Part shown: in pieces, positions 45,601 to 56,663 of the stretch | How positions within the stretch are numbered: the first letter of the stretch is position 1 | Layout of the letters: each line of letters opens with the position of its first letter | NCBI RefSeq assembly: GCF_024323335.1 | Contig: NC_066581.1 | Span: forward strand, 38,766,699 to 38,830,698 | Source: Lathyrus oleraceus | Lineage: Eukaryota; Streptophyta; Magnoliopsida; Fabales; Fabaceae | DNA: 64,000 nt | Reading direction: 5' to 3' | Made by a program: the position numbers and the translations under genes | Notes under the pieces: model-generated | Databases searched by the model: none | What the model was told of the DNA's origin: nothing | The model's input: only the letters and a program-made list of their open reading frames with translations

Positions 45601-47002
45601 GTCTGCAGCTGCTATTAGGGTTGTGAAATGGCAGAAAATTTCATTTATATTGTCTGTTTAAACTCACTTAATCACATGCTAAGCCAATTTTAACTTAATG
45701 AATCAAAATGCAAAAATGCTAAGTTTTGCATGAGTGGAAAGAGAGGTGTGAACTGTACACGAATTGGGCCTTGGCAAGGCTGCAAATGACCAACATAATT
45801 GCTGTTTTTCAAATGTTCATGAATTGCTAATCATTGCTTTACTTATTTCCAACCATTTTGCATATTTGCCAATTTTGCATTTTGGTCTAAAATGGTGGTA
45901 TGATGATGGAATGAGCATGAATTTAAGCTTGGAGCAAGTTTCAAATACCATTTAGAATGAATCCCCATTGGCCAATTGTGTAAAAAGTGTTTGAATCAAA
46001 AAGTCAAAGTTTGGTCAAACTTGATTTTTAAATGGAAAAGGTCAAAAAATGCCATTTTGATTGGCAAGGTTTTGGAGGGTGAAATTTATATTTTTGGAAA
46101 GAGGAGGAAAAATGTGGTTTGTAGGAAAAAACCCCACCAAATTTGGCCTTATGGTTCATGAGATATGGCTTGTTGAAGTTCACAAAATTTTGAAATTGAA
46201 TTGATCATATCTTGACAACCATACATGGGATTTGAGAGGTCTTGGACTTTTTGAAAATGGGAGAACAAGATCTTCAACTTTCATGTTGGGCAAAAATTCA
46301 TTTGAAGCTTGTATCATGATGTAAGCTGAGGATCAAGAAGTTTCCATTTTTGGCAGTTGAAATTACAGGTCCAGTTTCTATTTTTGGAAATTTTCTGATT
46401 GGCTTCAAATTCTTCCATGATGTTGATTGCTATGACACATAAGGCCTATTAGGACATGAATAAACTCTCTCAAACTATTTCCATCCATCAAAACCAAAGA
46501 ATCAACCACAGTTGACCAACTTTGACTTTTCTAGGGTTTTGGACTGACTGTGCACTTCTGATGAATTCCAAACCCTAATTCCTTGAGACCTTGACTTCAA
46601 ATGATGTCCCAAGTTGTATGGACTCTTGATTATGGATCATGGTGCCCAAATTCCACAAGAATGGCCACCATCCACTGCAATGACTGACTGTTGACTTTCT
46701 AGGGTTTTTGCCTGGCTATGCATTGACTGATGACATCTGAACCTTCAAACCTTGACTTGAACACTTCAAATGGACCTCCAAGTCAATGTGAACTTGTTGG
46801 ACAAACCCTAGGGCTTTGGCTCCTTGAGAAACACCTTTGCTTGATTGGTTGACTGATCTCCTGATCAGTTTGACCTAACTTCTTGCTTGCTTGCTCTTGA
46901 GGCAACTAGGGACAATGCAAATGTTATGCAATGTATCATGATATGCTATGACCTAATATGAGATGGTATGTACAATGATAGGTGCAAATTTGAGGTGCTA
47001 CA

Positions 47003-47007
47003 ATACT
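47003..47007. repeat. Solo-LTR target-site duplication, right copy (ATACT)
   Basis: ATACT follows ...GAGGTGCTACA at 47002 and continues into the 'ccgctaggaaac' repeats of the host Ogre 3' UTR. Confidence 0.92.
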
Positions 47008-48484
47008 CCGCTAGGAAACAGCACCCTCCAGGCCTGGCAACTGGGGAAGCATCGATCTAAAACCTGCTGGGGATAACCATCCTGACCCTGCCAGGGGAAA
47101 CGAATGCTACTCCGCTGGGGACAACCCATGCAATCCACAGGTAGAATCAACTCAGCTGGGGATGCAGATATCAGTCTGCTACGGAAACTCGTCCAATCCA
47201 CTGGTAGGATGAGCACCGCTGGAGATATATTTCACTGCAACCCGCTCCACTCGGGGATAACAACCTTCGGGCCTGCTGCTGAGGAAACATCGTTTTAAAC
47301 CTGCCTGGGATAACCATCCTGACTCGACTAGGGGACCCACAGACCTTGGATCCGCTGGGGAGTTAGTTCTCACGACTCTGTTTGGAGACTACGCTGGGGA
47401 AATGAGAAAAGTTGGTACAGAACACCCGTCGACTTGTCGAACCATAGTATCCGCCTCCTAATCTCGTATCAGCTTTCCACTTTTGAGAATTCCCAGACTC
47501 GTCTGGACCTTTTCTGCTCCATCATCTTGTATTCCCGATCGCTCTGCACTCGACGAAGATCGAACTCCTGGGACTTATACAGAAATTTCAATTTTCCGAC
47601 TTTGAAGAGTCTTCTTGATTATCATTCAAGGATCGTTGCACGTCTCAACGTCTCTTCGTCATCCCTTCATATTCATTCGTCCCTGACCGGACTCCACGGG
47701 GATTTGTCTTGTCAAAAGCTTCCACATCACAACCTGCAAGTGAGCGAAAATATCTAACAGCACCTGCAAAAGGAGATCGTCAGATAAAACCGTGCCCCAG
47801 GCGTGTCAAGATTTCAACACTTGGGTCCCTCAACCTTCCGAATAAGATTTCAAGCTCTCAATCTTATAAACATGCATTGGAAGGGACCTGTATGTCTCAA
47901 AATGCAAGATTCTTTATCAAAAATAATTGGATGTTTTTGCAATCAAAGCGGTAATGAAAAACAAAAGCAAAATTATTTGACTGAATATGCATTTTATTGA
48001 TTGAAAAAAAGTGTGGCTCAAATGAGCAATACAAAGGAAGCAATTCCTGAAAAGAGGTAATTGCGCACAAAAGGAAAAATCTATCCTAATGGCAATGTGA
48101 AACCCGTGATCTCATCGAGTTCCAACTCAGTTACACCCCATATATCCTCAGACTCTCCATGCTTTCTGCCTTCTGAACAAGACGTTTCTGATTGATCCCC
48201 ACCGGGTATTATCCATGATGCCTTAACCAAAACGCAAACGATCATGCTGGACGCAGTTGTTCTTTTCAATCCCTCTTTTGCCTGGACCGCCCTTTCGGGT
48301 TTTCAGTCCACCGGGATACCCTTTTTTTTTTTGCCCAAGCCGCCTTTCCAGGTTTTCGACTTGCCGGGTGTACAATTTTTCATTTTATCCCTAATTTTTG
48401 CCCGAACCTTTCTTTCTGTTTTTGGTTCGCCGGGATGCCCATTTTTGCCTGAACTGTTTTATTCTTTTCGTCCAGCGGGTCTCT
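47008..48484 (-). repeat. Ogre 3' UTR (proximal part)
   Basis: It continues the host element's 3' UTR. 'gctgggga'-type units fill 47008-47400. From 48240 to 48484 a T/C-rich repeat with 'ccgggatacccttttt' units (about 30-60 bp) leads to the integrase stop. The plus-strand frames here have no family features. Confidence 0.75.
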
Positions 48485-50360
48485 TTACACGAAGTATTTT
48501 TTAACTGCGTCCGCATTCACAGGGGATGGAAAATCCTCGCCATCCATGGTCGTTAGCAACAAGGCTCCGCCAGAGAAGACCTTCTTGACCACGAATGGAC
48601 CTTCATAATTCGGTGTCCATTTGCCCCTTCGATCGTTTTGAGGAGGAAGGATCCTTTTCAGCACCATATCACCTACGTGATATACCCGAGGTCGCACCTT
48701 TTTGTCAAAAGCACGCTTCATCCTTTGCTGGTATAACTGCCCATGACAGATGGCCGCCAGCCTCTTTTCCTTAATTAGGCTCAACTCCTCGTATCGGGTT
48801 CTTACCCATTCAGCCTCTTGCAATTTCACGTCCATCAGGACTCTCAAAGAGGGAATCTGAACCTCAATAGGTAATACAGCCTCCATCCCATACACCAATG
48901 AGAAAGGAGTTGCCCCAGTAGATGTACGCACCGACGTTCGATACCCATGCAATGCAAACGGCAACATCTCATGCCAGTCTTTATAGGTTACCACCATTTT
49001 CTGCACAATCTTCTTGATATTCTTGTTGGCTGCCTCAACCGCCCCATTCATCTTCGAACGATAAGGAGAAGAATTATGATGCTCGATCTTGAATTCCCGG
49101 CACAGTTCTGCCATCATCTTATTGTTCAAATTAGAACCATTATCAGTAATGATTCTCTCGGGAACCCCATATCTGCAAATGATGTCTCTCTTGAGAAACC
49201 TGGCCACAACCTGCTTCGTCACGTTCGTATAAGAGGCTGCTTCAACCCACTTGGTGAAGTAATCAATAGCCACTAATATGAACCGATGCCCATTCGAAGC
49301 TGTAGGCTCAATCTTTCCGATCATATCAATGCCCCACATAGCAAACGGCCATGGAGACGACATTAAGCTCAAAGGATTTGGAGGCACGTGCACCTTATCA
49401 GCATAAATCTGGCATTTATGACACTTCCGCACGAAATTAAAACATTGGGCCTCCATTGTCATCCAATAATAACCTGCCCTCAGCAGCTTCCTTACCATTG
49501 CATTCCCACTGGCATGGGTACCGAACGATCCTTCATGAACCTCTTTCATCAATTGGCTTGCTTCTTTATCATCAACACATCTTAGCAAGACCCAGTCAAA
49601 GTTCCTCTTATACAAAACCCCATCCTTATTCAGGTAGAACACCATGGCCAACCTCCGCAGAGTCTTTCGGTCCTTTTTAGATGCTCCCTCGGGATACTCT
49701 TGAGTCTCCAGATAGCGCTTGATATCGTAATACCAAGGCTTCTCATCATCAGGCGCTGTATCAACAGCAAACACATAAGCCGGCCTATCCAAACGTCCAA
49801 CCTCAACACTGGGGAACTGATTCCACCACTGCACCTTAATCAAGGCGGCTAGAGTAGCCAAAGCATCTGCCAAAGGATTCTCCTCTCTAGGCACATGATG
49901 CATCTTCACCTTGGTGAAAAACGTCAACAATCTCCTCGTATAATCTCGGTACGGCACTAAATGAGATTGATGCGTATACCACTTCCCGTTAACCTGATTT
50001 ATCACCAGAGCTGAATCTCCATATATGACAAGGTTCTTGATCCTCAAATCAATCGCCTCCTCAATTCCCAATATACAAGCTTCATAGTTCAGCCACGTTG
50101 TTGGTGCACTCAAATGTTAGCCGGGCAGCAAAAGGAATGTGGGATCCTTTCGGCGTAACCAAAACAGCACCAACACCGCTTCCATTCACGTTAACGGCCC
50201 CATCAAACATCAAAATCCATTCGGATTCAGGGTCAGGCCCCTCCTCCGGGATTGGTTCCTCGCAATCTTTCGATTTGAGAAACATGATGTCCTCATCAGG
50301 AAATTCAAACTTCATCGGTTGATAATCATCAATGGGTTGCTGAGCGAGGTAATCAGACAA
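48485..50360 (-). pseudogene. Ogre archaeal-type RNase H and integrase, one frameshift
   Basis: Frame 50360-50082 starts the second RNase H ('WILMFDGAVNVNGSGVGAVL') and breaks after 'ECTNNVAE'. A one-base insertion near 50090 moves the rest into frame 50113-48485 (542 codons), which continues 'YEACILGIEEAIDL', 'IYGDSALVINQV' and 'ENPLADALATLA'. Integrase follows with H-x-H-type ('GSFGTHASG'), 'CHKCQIYAD', core D ('GIDMIGKIEP'), D ('ITDNGSNL') and E ('MNGAVEAANKNIKKI'), then the C-terminal 'YHVGDMVLKR' and 'NYEGPFVVKKVFSGGAL'. Catalytic residues of integrase are complete. The frame 50113-48485 is the longest intact part. Confidence 0.9.
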
Positions 50361-51985
50361 TACACTCCCCTGATAGCCTTCTGAGAGGTATACTGTATAT
50401 CATATTCAGTCAAAATCATTTGCCATCTCGCAACCCGTCCGGTCAATGCTGGCTTTTCGAAAATGTACTTGATTGGATCCATCTTGGAAATCAATAAAGT
50501 GGTATGAACCAGCATGTACTGCCTTAGTCGGCGAGCAGCCCAGACCAAAGCACAGCAAGTTTTCTCGAGCAGTGAATATCTTGTTTCAGAGTCGGTAAAC
50601 TTTTTGCTAAGGTAGTATATGGCATGCTCTTTTCGACCAGACTCGTCATGCTGCCCCAATACACACCCCATAGACCCCTCAAGGACCGTCAAGTACAGAA
50701 TTAACGGTCTTCCCTCCACAGGAGGCATCAGAATCGGAGGCTCCTGCAAATATTCTTTTATTTTTTCAAATGTCGCTTGGTAATCATCATTCCACCTGAC
50801 CGTTTGATCTTTTTTCAACAACTTGAATATCGGTTCGCACGTGGCTGTTAGATGAGATATGAACCGTGAAATGTAGTTCAATCTACCTAAGAAACCACGA
50901 ACCTCCTTCTCCGTTCTCGGTTCAGGCATTTCTCTTATTGCTTTTACTTTTGCAGGATCAACCTCGATTCCTTTCTCACTTACAATAAACCCCAGCAATT
51001 TACCGGACCGCACTCCGAACGTGCACTTGTTCGGATTCAACCTCAGTCTAAACTGTCTCAGCCGGTCGAACAACTTGGCCAAATCTACCAAATGCCCCTC
51101 TTCTGTCTGGGACTTTGCTATCATGTCATCAACATAGCATTCGACTTCATGATGAATCATATCATGAAACAAAGTCACCATGGCCCTCTGATAAGTAGCA
51201 CCGGCGTTCTTGAGACCGAATGGCATCACCTTGTAACAAAAGGTACCCCACGGTGTGATGAACGTTGTTTTCTCCATATCATCTGGCGACATTTTAATTT
51301 GATTATAGCCAGAAAAGCCATCCATGAAGGAAAACACCGAGAATTGAGCTGTATTATCTACCAACACATCGATGTGAGGTAGCGGAAAATCATCTTTCGG
51401 ACTAGCTCTGTTCAGATCTCGGTAGTCCACACACATTCTCACCTTCCCATCCTTCTTCGGAACTGGCACGATATTTGCAACCCACGGCGGATAATTAGTG
51501 ACAGCAAGGAAACCAGCATCCCACTGCTTTTGCACTTCTTCTTTGATTTTCATCGCCATGTCAGGTCGAGTTCTGCGCAATTTCTGCTTCACTGGAGGAC
51601 AATCTGCTCTCAACGGTAGCTTGTGCACAACAATATCGGTATCCAACCCTGGCATATCTTGATAAGACCAGGCAAAGATGTCGACATACTCTTTCAACAG
51701 TGCTACCATTCTGCTCTTGACACTTTCCTCCAAAGCAGCCCCGATTTTCACTTCTTTTTTGACCTCGTCGGTACCCAAGTTCACAACCTCAATCTGCTCT
51801 TCATGCGGCTGAATCACCTTCTCCTCTTGTTTCAACAACCTGGCTAATTCCCCTGGCAGTTCACAATCTTCTTCGCCTTCTTCTTCAGCATGATAGATTG
51901 GATTGTCGAAGTCATACGAGGGTGTAACAGGATTGTTATCAATGAGATCCGGAGAAGAATCACATCTGCATGAATGTTGATTCAT
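50312..51985 (-). CDS. Ogre reverse transcriptase and first RNase H
   Basis: This 557-codon frame has an acidic leader ('EEEGEEDCELPGELARLL'), RT fingers ('HKLPLRADCPPVKQKLRR'), 'NIVPVPKKDGKVRMCVDYRD', 'SFMDGFSGYNQIKM', 'MPFGLKNAGATYQRAM', the catalytic YVDD ('CYVDDMIAKS'), thumb 'RGFLGRLNYISRFISHL' and a first RNase H ('GSMGCVLGQHDESG', 'YSLLEKTCCALVWAARRL', 'RVARWQMILTEYDI'). Its first RNase H has lost the usual acidic residue at 'LYLTVLEGS', as is common in the Tat clade where the second copy is thought to act. It ends early through an indel near 50370. The true start is probably a splice junction upstream; Met at 51985 is only the first ATG. Confidence 0.9.
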   Translation of the reverse strand: MNQHSCRCDSSPDLIDNNPVTPSYDFDNPIYHAEEEGEEDCELPGELARLLKQEEKVIQPHEEQIEVVNLGTDEVKKEVKIGAALEESVKSRMVALLKEYVDIFAWSYQDMPGLDTDIVVHKLPLRADCPPVKQKLRRTRPDMAMKIKEEVQKQWDAGFLAVTNYPPWVANIVPVPKKDGKVRMCVDYRDLNRASPKDDFPLPHIDVLVDNTAQFSVFSFMDGFSGYNQIKMSPDDMEKTTFITPWGTFCYKVMPFGLKNAGATYQRAMVTLFHDMIHHEVECYVDDMIAKSQTEEGHLVDLAKLFDRLRQFRLRLNPNKCTFGVRSGKLLGFIVSEKGIEVDPAKVKAIREMPEPRTEKEVRGFLGRLNYISRFISHLTATCEPIFKLLKKDQTVRWNDDYQATFEKIKEYLQEPPILMPPVEGRPLILYLTVLEGSMGCVLGQHDESGRKEHAIYYLSKKFTDSETRYSLLEKTCCALVWAARRLRQYMLVHTTLLISKMDPIKYIFEKPALTGRVARWQMILTEYDIQYTSQKAIRGVYCLITSLSNPLMIINR

Positions 51986-52235
51986 GCATTGCTTTAGAAC
52001 CGGTGTGTGACAAATTGAAAAAGAAGAATGAAAACATTGCCATTTTTATTTTATTTTTATTTTTAAACTGCAAAAATAAATGAAAAACAGGGAACACCGC
52101 TTTTAATTGAAAAACATCCTTTTATTAATGATGCGAACTTGCAAATTTAAACATGAGGTGGCCCTTACAATGGACCATTACGTGTTGGGCAACGCGTATG
52201 GCTTTCATGCACATAAAATCAAAACAAGAAAAATA
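51986..52235 (-). other. Protease-RT spacer, candidate Ogre intron
   Basis: The protease frame stops at 52236 and the RT frame is open from about 52035. In Ogre elements the gag-pro and RT-integrase ORFs are joined by removal of an intron at this place. Here the minus strand has GT near the protease end ('gaagagtaatat') and AG acceptors after T-rich stretches ('tttttgcag' at 52068, 'ggttctaaag' near 51996). The exact sites cannot be decided by reading. Confidence 0.45.
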
Positions 52236-53355
52236 TTACTCTTCCAGCAGAGTGACCCGGATGATCTTTTCATCCCTCCAGTTTTGGATTCCCATCCCTG
52301 GTGCGCACGGCTTTATCCACCGGTCAATGTTGCAGTCGCTATCAGCTTCCTCACTCATCATGCAGATGTGATCCGGATCCAGCATTCCGGCGCTTGTGAA
52401 TGTTACTGACGTACGGCGTCCTCTGCCTTGTCCTGAGCCTCGGCCCGGCTGGTAACCCACTCCGAAGCGATCTTTCTTTGCGGAGATATCCATCATCCTG
52501 CCCCAACCAGGAGCCTCTCCATTCTTTACCACCTCGGCGGCCTGTTTGTACGAAGCAATGGACGGTTTCTCCTCCTCTTTGGCAAACAGAGCATTCTCCA
52601 CCTTAACGGTTTCGAAAGCTTGACTTGGCGTCTCCCAGATTTCGCCATCCATCTCCACATATTTGAATGAGGACAGGTGGCTGACAAAGATATCCTCCTC
52701 TCCGCAGACAGTGACGACCTGTCCCTCCCAGATGTATTTCAACTTTTGGTGTAAAGTCGAGGTCACTGCGCCAGCAGCATGGATCCATGGTCGACCAACA
52801 GGCAACTATATGTCGGCTGGATATCCATGACGTAAAAAGTCGACTTGAACACCTCTGGGCCTATCTTCACAGGAAGCTCAACCTCTCCAAACACGGCCCG
52901 CTTCGACCCATCGAATGCCCGCACTATTAAATCAGTCGGAGTCAGAATCAGCCCATCACAATTCAACTTTGCCAGAGCCTTCTTCGGCAACACATTCAAA
53001 GAGGAGCCGGTATCAACCAGCACATGCGAAAGCACGGCTCCTTTACATTCCATCGCTATGTGTAACGCCCGATTGTGATTTCTCCCATCCACAGTCAAGT
53101 CCATGTCTGTAAAACCCAACCCATGGCTGGCATGCATGTTAGACACGACCGTCTCCAACTGGTTAATGGTAATCTCTTGAGGAACATAGGTTTTCCTCAG
53201 AATCTTCAACAAAGCCTCCCTGTGACCCTCAGAGCTTAACAGCAAGGACAAAATGGATATTTTGGAAGGAGTCTGCTGCAGATGGTCAACCAATTTGTAC
53301 TCAGACTTCTTGATGATTCTCAAGAATTCCTCTGCATCATCATCAAGTTTTTCTT
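52236..53355 (-). pseudogene. Ogre aspartic protease, one internal frameshift
   Basis: Frame 53323-52763 begins 'RIIKKSEYKLVDHL', a conserved gag-pro linker, and holds the catalytic 'LVDTGSSLNVLPKKAL' and 'AVFGEVELPVKIGPEVF', ending at 'PTYSCLL'. A one-base deletion near 52795-52800 breaks it. The continuation is in frame 52805-52236 ('GRPWIHAAGAVTSTLHQKL'), followed by a Gly/Arg stretch 'PGRGSGQGRGRR'. The enzyme would process gag and pol. The catalytic DTG is intact. Confidence 0.9.
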
Positions 53356-55569
53356 CCGACCAAGCGGCGCCGGTGTCACCACTGGAGTACTATCACTCAC
53401 CACTGCTTTCCCTTTTGCCCTGGCTAAAGCCTCTGTCTTTTCTTTTTTCTCTTTTTCTCCTTCTTCTCTCCTTAAGGCATCCGGAGCAAACAGTCTGCCA
53501 CTGCGAGTGAAACCGCTAGGACCGGCATTATCCACCTTCGAAACGGTGGTTTCATCCGCAGTCTGATCCTCTACCCTCTCACCATTGCAGTATACCTCTC
53601 CACCATAATGCCATGGTACGGCATCCTCTTTGTCATACGGAATGGGTCCAGGTACCGTGATGGTAACTGGAGCCGCCTCCGCCAGGGTAGACAAATCTAC
53701 CGGGTCAAAATAAATTGTTATGGTGGAGACCTCTTCTTTTCCCATACCAACCTTCTCAATCAAAATACTCCCATCATCCATCAAACTCTGGACAACCTTC
53801 CTTAAGAGTTCACACCCATCAGGGGCACCAACGCACTCAGCACATTGCTCATCACAGCCTGGATAAACCCCATTCTTTAACAACTGCCTCTTGACCTCAG
53901 CCAGAGGAGCCTTCAACTGATTAACACTTGACAACCCAACTCTGCCCTCCTCAGAGATAGCATTCACCCCCCTTTGACCATGCGCGGGCATGGGATTAGC
54001 ATTCACGTTGGGAGATGGTGCAAAGTTGATAGCTTTCGAATCCACCAAGTCTTGAACTGTGTGCTTAAAAGCTTTACATTTCTCTATATTATGTCCGGGA
54101 GCACCCGAATGGAATTCACACTTTGCATTTTCATCATAGTTGGCTGGCCTTTGATCAGGTCTCAAAGGTGCCAGAGTCCTTAGCTGTACCAGCCCCAAGT
54201 CCATCAACTTTTTAAACAGAAAAGAATAAGTCACAGGCGGCCTGTCAAACTGCCTATCAACTGCTCTCCCCCACACCTGATAACCAGCCCTCTGAGGCCT
54301 CTGCTGAAATGGTTGTCTTTGCTGTTGAGGTTGTTGTTGTTGTTGTTGCTGTGCAGGCTGATGCTCAGCAGGAATGGTTACCGCAGCAGTATGCTGGAAG
54401 TAACGATCCCTACTGGGTCCTCTTTGTGCGTATACTGCACTGGTATCACCCTCCTTCTTCCTCTGTCCATTCCCAAAGGGCTTCTTTGACCCAGACGACG
54501 AAGCTACACCCTGAATCTTCCCGAGCTTCAACCAGCTCTCAATTCTCTCCCCAGCCACAACTATATCTGAAAAGTTGGTCACCGGACAACCAACCATCCT
54601 CTCCGTATACGCCCCCTGCAAAGTCCCCATAAAGAGATCAGACATCTCTCTGTCAACTAGTGGAGGTTGCACTCTGGCAGCCAACTCCCTCCACCTCTGA
54701 GCGTATTCTTTAAACCCTTCGTTATTCTTTTGAGACATACCCTGCAGCTGGGTACGACTCGGGGCCATATCAGCATTGAACTGATACTGCTTAAAGAATG
54801 CGTCCCCCAGATCTTGCCAATTCTTGATATCTGAGGACTTGAGCTTGGTGTACCACTCCAGTAAGCCTCCGGACAGACTGTCCTGGAAGAAGTACATCCA
54901 CAGCTTTTGGTCCATGGTGTAAGCTGAGATCTTGCGGACAAAAGCCTGCAGATGAGTCTCGGGGCAGGAACTCCCATTATAGCAATCAAACGCGGGCGCT
55001 TTAAACTTTTGCGGGATCACAATCCCCTCCACTAGCCCCATGTTTGACATGTTTACCACCCCAGGAGTGGCATAGCTCTCCAGAGCTCTGATCTTTTCAG
55101 CCAGCAGCTGAATCTCTTTGTTCTGCGGCGGAGCACTGTACTGACCAAAAGGTTCATTATGCATCGAGAACTGGTCTGCTTCCCTGTCTTCCTCTCTGTC
55201 ATCCTCAACCCCGAAGAATGGAGGAAACAGACTATCCTTCAAATTCTGCCCCGGTTGACCACCAGCAGCACCGAAACCCTCAGCGGTGTTATTCACCATA
55301 CCTACCGTTGCTCTCTTTCCACCATCTCTAGAACCACCCAGCCCCTGGATGGAGACACCATCCAAGTTTACACCACTGTTCGCTGCTGAAGCCCGCTCGA
55401 GCTTCTCAACTTTGTCACCCAAAGCTTTCTGACCAACTGCAAAACCCTGCATGATGTTGATCAGCTCAGTCATCTTGTCCTTCAGCTCGAGGATATCTGT
55501 ACTTGGAAGATCCATCAGTCGAGGAGTGTTGCGCCTCGTGAAGTATCTGTGAGGTCGGGTTGAGTGCAA
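53320..55569 (-). CDS. Ogre gag polyprotein (749 aa)
   Basis: The start Met lies in 'MHSTRPHRYFTRRNTPRLMD'; it is the first ATG after upstream stops. A coiled-coil-like segment follows ('LKDKMTELINIMQGF'). The capsid core runs about residues 185-340: 'IPQKFKAPAFDCYNG', 'FFQDSLSGGLLEWYTKL', 'QLQGMSQKNNEGFKEYAQRW', 'LFMGTLQGAYTERMV'. Residues 395-430 are Gln-rich. A zinc-knuckle-like 'CEFHSGAPGHNIEKC' lies near residue 505. The C-terminal part has 'ITIYFDPVDLS'. It should continue into the protease, but a one-base loss in an A-run near 53355 shifts it to an early stop. It forms the particle in active relatives. Confidence 0.9.
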   Translation of the reverse strand: MHSTRPHRYFTRRNTPRLMDLPSTDILELKDKMTELINIMQGFAVGQKALGDKVEKLERASAANSGVNLDGVSIQGLGGSRDGGKRATVGMVNNTAEGFGAAGGQPGQNLKDSLFPPFFGVEDDREEDREADQFSMHNEPFGQYSAPPQNKEIQLLAEKIRALESYATPGVVNMSNMGLVEGIVIPQKFKAPAFDCYNGSSCPETHLQAFVRKISAYTMDQKLWMYFFQDSLSGGLLEWYTKLKSSDIKNWQDLGDAFFKQYQFNADMAPSRTQLQGMSQKNNEGFKEYAQRWRELAARVQPPLVDREMSDLFMGTLQGAYTERMVGCPVTNFSDIVVAGERIESWLKLGKIQGVASSSGSKKPFGNGQRKKEGDTSAVYAQRGPSRDRYFQHTAAVTIPAEHQPAQQQQQQQPQQQRQPFQQRPQRAGYQVWGRAVDRQFDRPPVTYSFLFKKLMDLGLVQLRTLAPLRPDQRPANYDENAKCEFHSGAPGHNIEKCKAFKHTVQDLVDSKAINFAPSPNVNANPMPAHGQRGVNAISEEGRVGLSSVNQLKAPLAEVKRQLLKNGVYPGCDEQCAECVGAPDGCELLRKVVQSLMDDGSILIEKVGMGKEEVSTITIYFDPVDLSTLAEAAPVTITVPGPIPYDKEDAVPWHYGGEVYCNGERVEDQTADETTVSKVDNAGPSGFTRSGRLFAPDALRREEGEKEKKEKTEALARAKGKAVVSDSTPVVTPAPLGRKKNLMMMQRNS

Positions 55570-56643
55570 AGGTATAGTTCTGCGAGCACGAGCAATGATT
55601 CTTGCAAAACAGCAAACAGGTTAATATGCATGAATGCAACGTCTATCCATATGAGGAAGCTTCTGTCCTTTGATTCTGGTTTCATCGAGACAGATAATAT
55701 TTTGACATCCACATTTTGAAATTCAAGATGTCTCTCAACCAGATTCTCAATCAATGATACTCCCCATATGGCTAGACATAGGTTCGATGCAGATGAATGC
55801 AAAATGAGAATGATGCAGATGTATGCAATGCACTGGGCCATCCTCCAAGTCATCTGATCATCTGTTGCTCTTAGTCACAGCCCTGATCTCTGAACCGATC
55901 ACAACCATCTGAGGAAATATGTAACCACAAATCCGACTCAAGGGTTCCGAAATAAACGGAACTGACAGATACATCATCATCATCAGACAATCTCTGAGCA
56001 GATAACCATAGGATCTCTGAATCGGCCTGGGGAATCCTGAAATAAACGGATCCCCACTGATAAATACCACGGACAACACTCCGGCGTCTCGGCAATAAAT
56101 GACCATAAATCCGACTGATAAATATGACTCTGATCAACGGAACCATTAGTCACCACCTGAGTCACCATCTGTACCTGTAATAAAGATCATTCCCTCCCCA
56201 CTCACGGGTGTCATCTAGGCCAGGGTAAGGTCGAGAGAAACGCAGCATAAATAACCTTTCGCAGAATATCATCCTGTGCACACCCGATGTATGCACCGAT
56301 AATATCCCACCAGGGTCTGAACTGCTCGTGATATCAATGTTCCGCTAAGTGGCGTACACCACCCGCTTCCCATGAATCACTCTATTCCTAGGTTTCCTAG
56401 ATTTCACTCATAGCCTGGGTATTGGGCCTTTTACCTCGAGTAACTCCCACCCCAAACAGAGAAACACAGCCAGCACAGCAGAATGAAAATGAATGAATGC
56501 GAACATTAATGCAAACAGTAAATGCACATATATACAATGAATGCAATAAATAACAGCACCAAGCAACCAAAGCCCTAACCTAGAAAGCGCTAGGAGAGAC
56601 TCGCTCAGGGAAGATGGACCAGCATAGGTCAACATTTTCTAAG
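55570..56643 (-). repeat. Ogre 5' leader between primer-binding site and gag
   Basis: The leader has no ORF1. Plus-strand phrases such as 'gaaataaacgga' and 'ctgataaat' repeat in degenerate form at 55940-56140. Short minus-strand frames are not conserved family members as far as I can judge. A packaging signal would be expected here but is not identifiable by eye. Confidence 0.6.
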
Positions 56644-56661
56644 TCCCCAGCAGAGTCGCCA
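56644..56661 (-). promoter_or_regulatory. Primer-binding site of the Ogre-type element
   Basis: The minus strand reads TGGCGACTCTGCTGGGGA, two bases after the 5' LTR end ...GCGACA. It starts with TGG, complementary to a tRNA 3'-CCA end. Ogre elements are generally described as primed by tRNA-Arg; I did not verify the tRNA. Confidence 0.85.
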
Positions 56662-56663
56662 GC

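Larger units (their letters stand above)
41025..47002 (-). mobile_element. Solo LTR (5978 bp) of a related Ogre family nested in the Ogre 3' UTR
   Basis: It has the same termini as the host element's LTRs (TGTCGCATTACG ... GGTGCTACA) and a matching ATACT duplication, but no internal region, so it is the product of recombination between two LTRs. It is 1.1 kb longer than the host LTRs and clearly diverged from them. Part of the extra length is a 33 bp-unit array at 42022-42655 and two further hairpin modules. The rest is AT-rich with no gene. Confidence 0.92.

Noticed and set aside
47434..47954. Plus-strand frames in the Ogre 3' UTR
   Set aside because: They are antisense to the element transcript, without motifs, in a repeat-rich untranslated region.
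53253..53566. Plus-strand Ser/Leu/Phe-rich frames that look like membrane proteins
   Set aside because: They are antisense shadows of the Lys/Glu-rich gag C-terminus.
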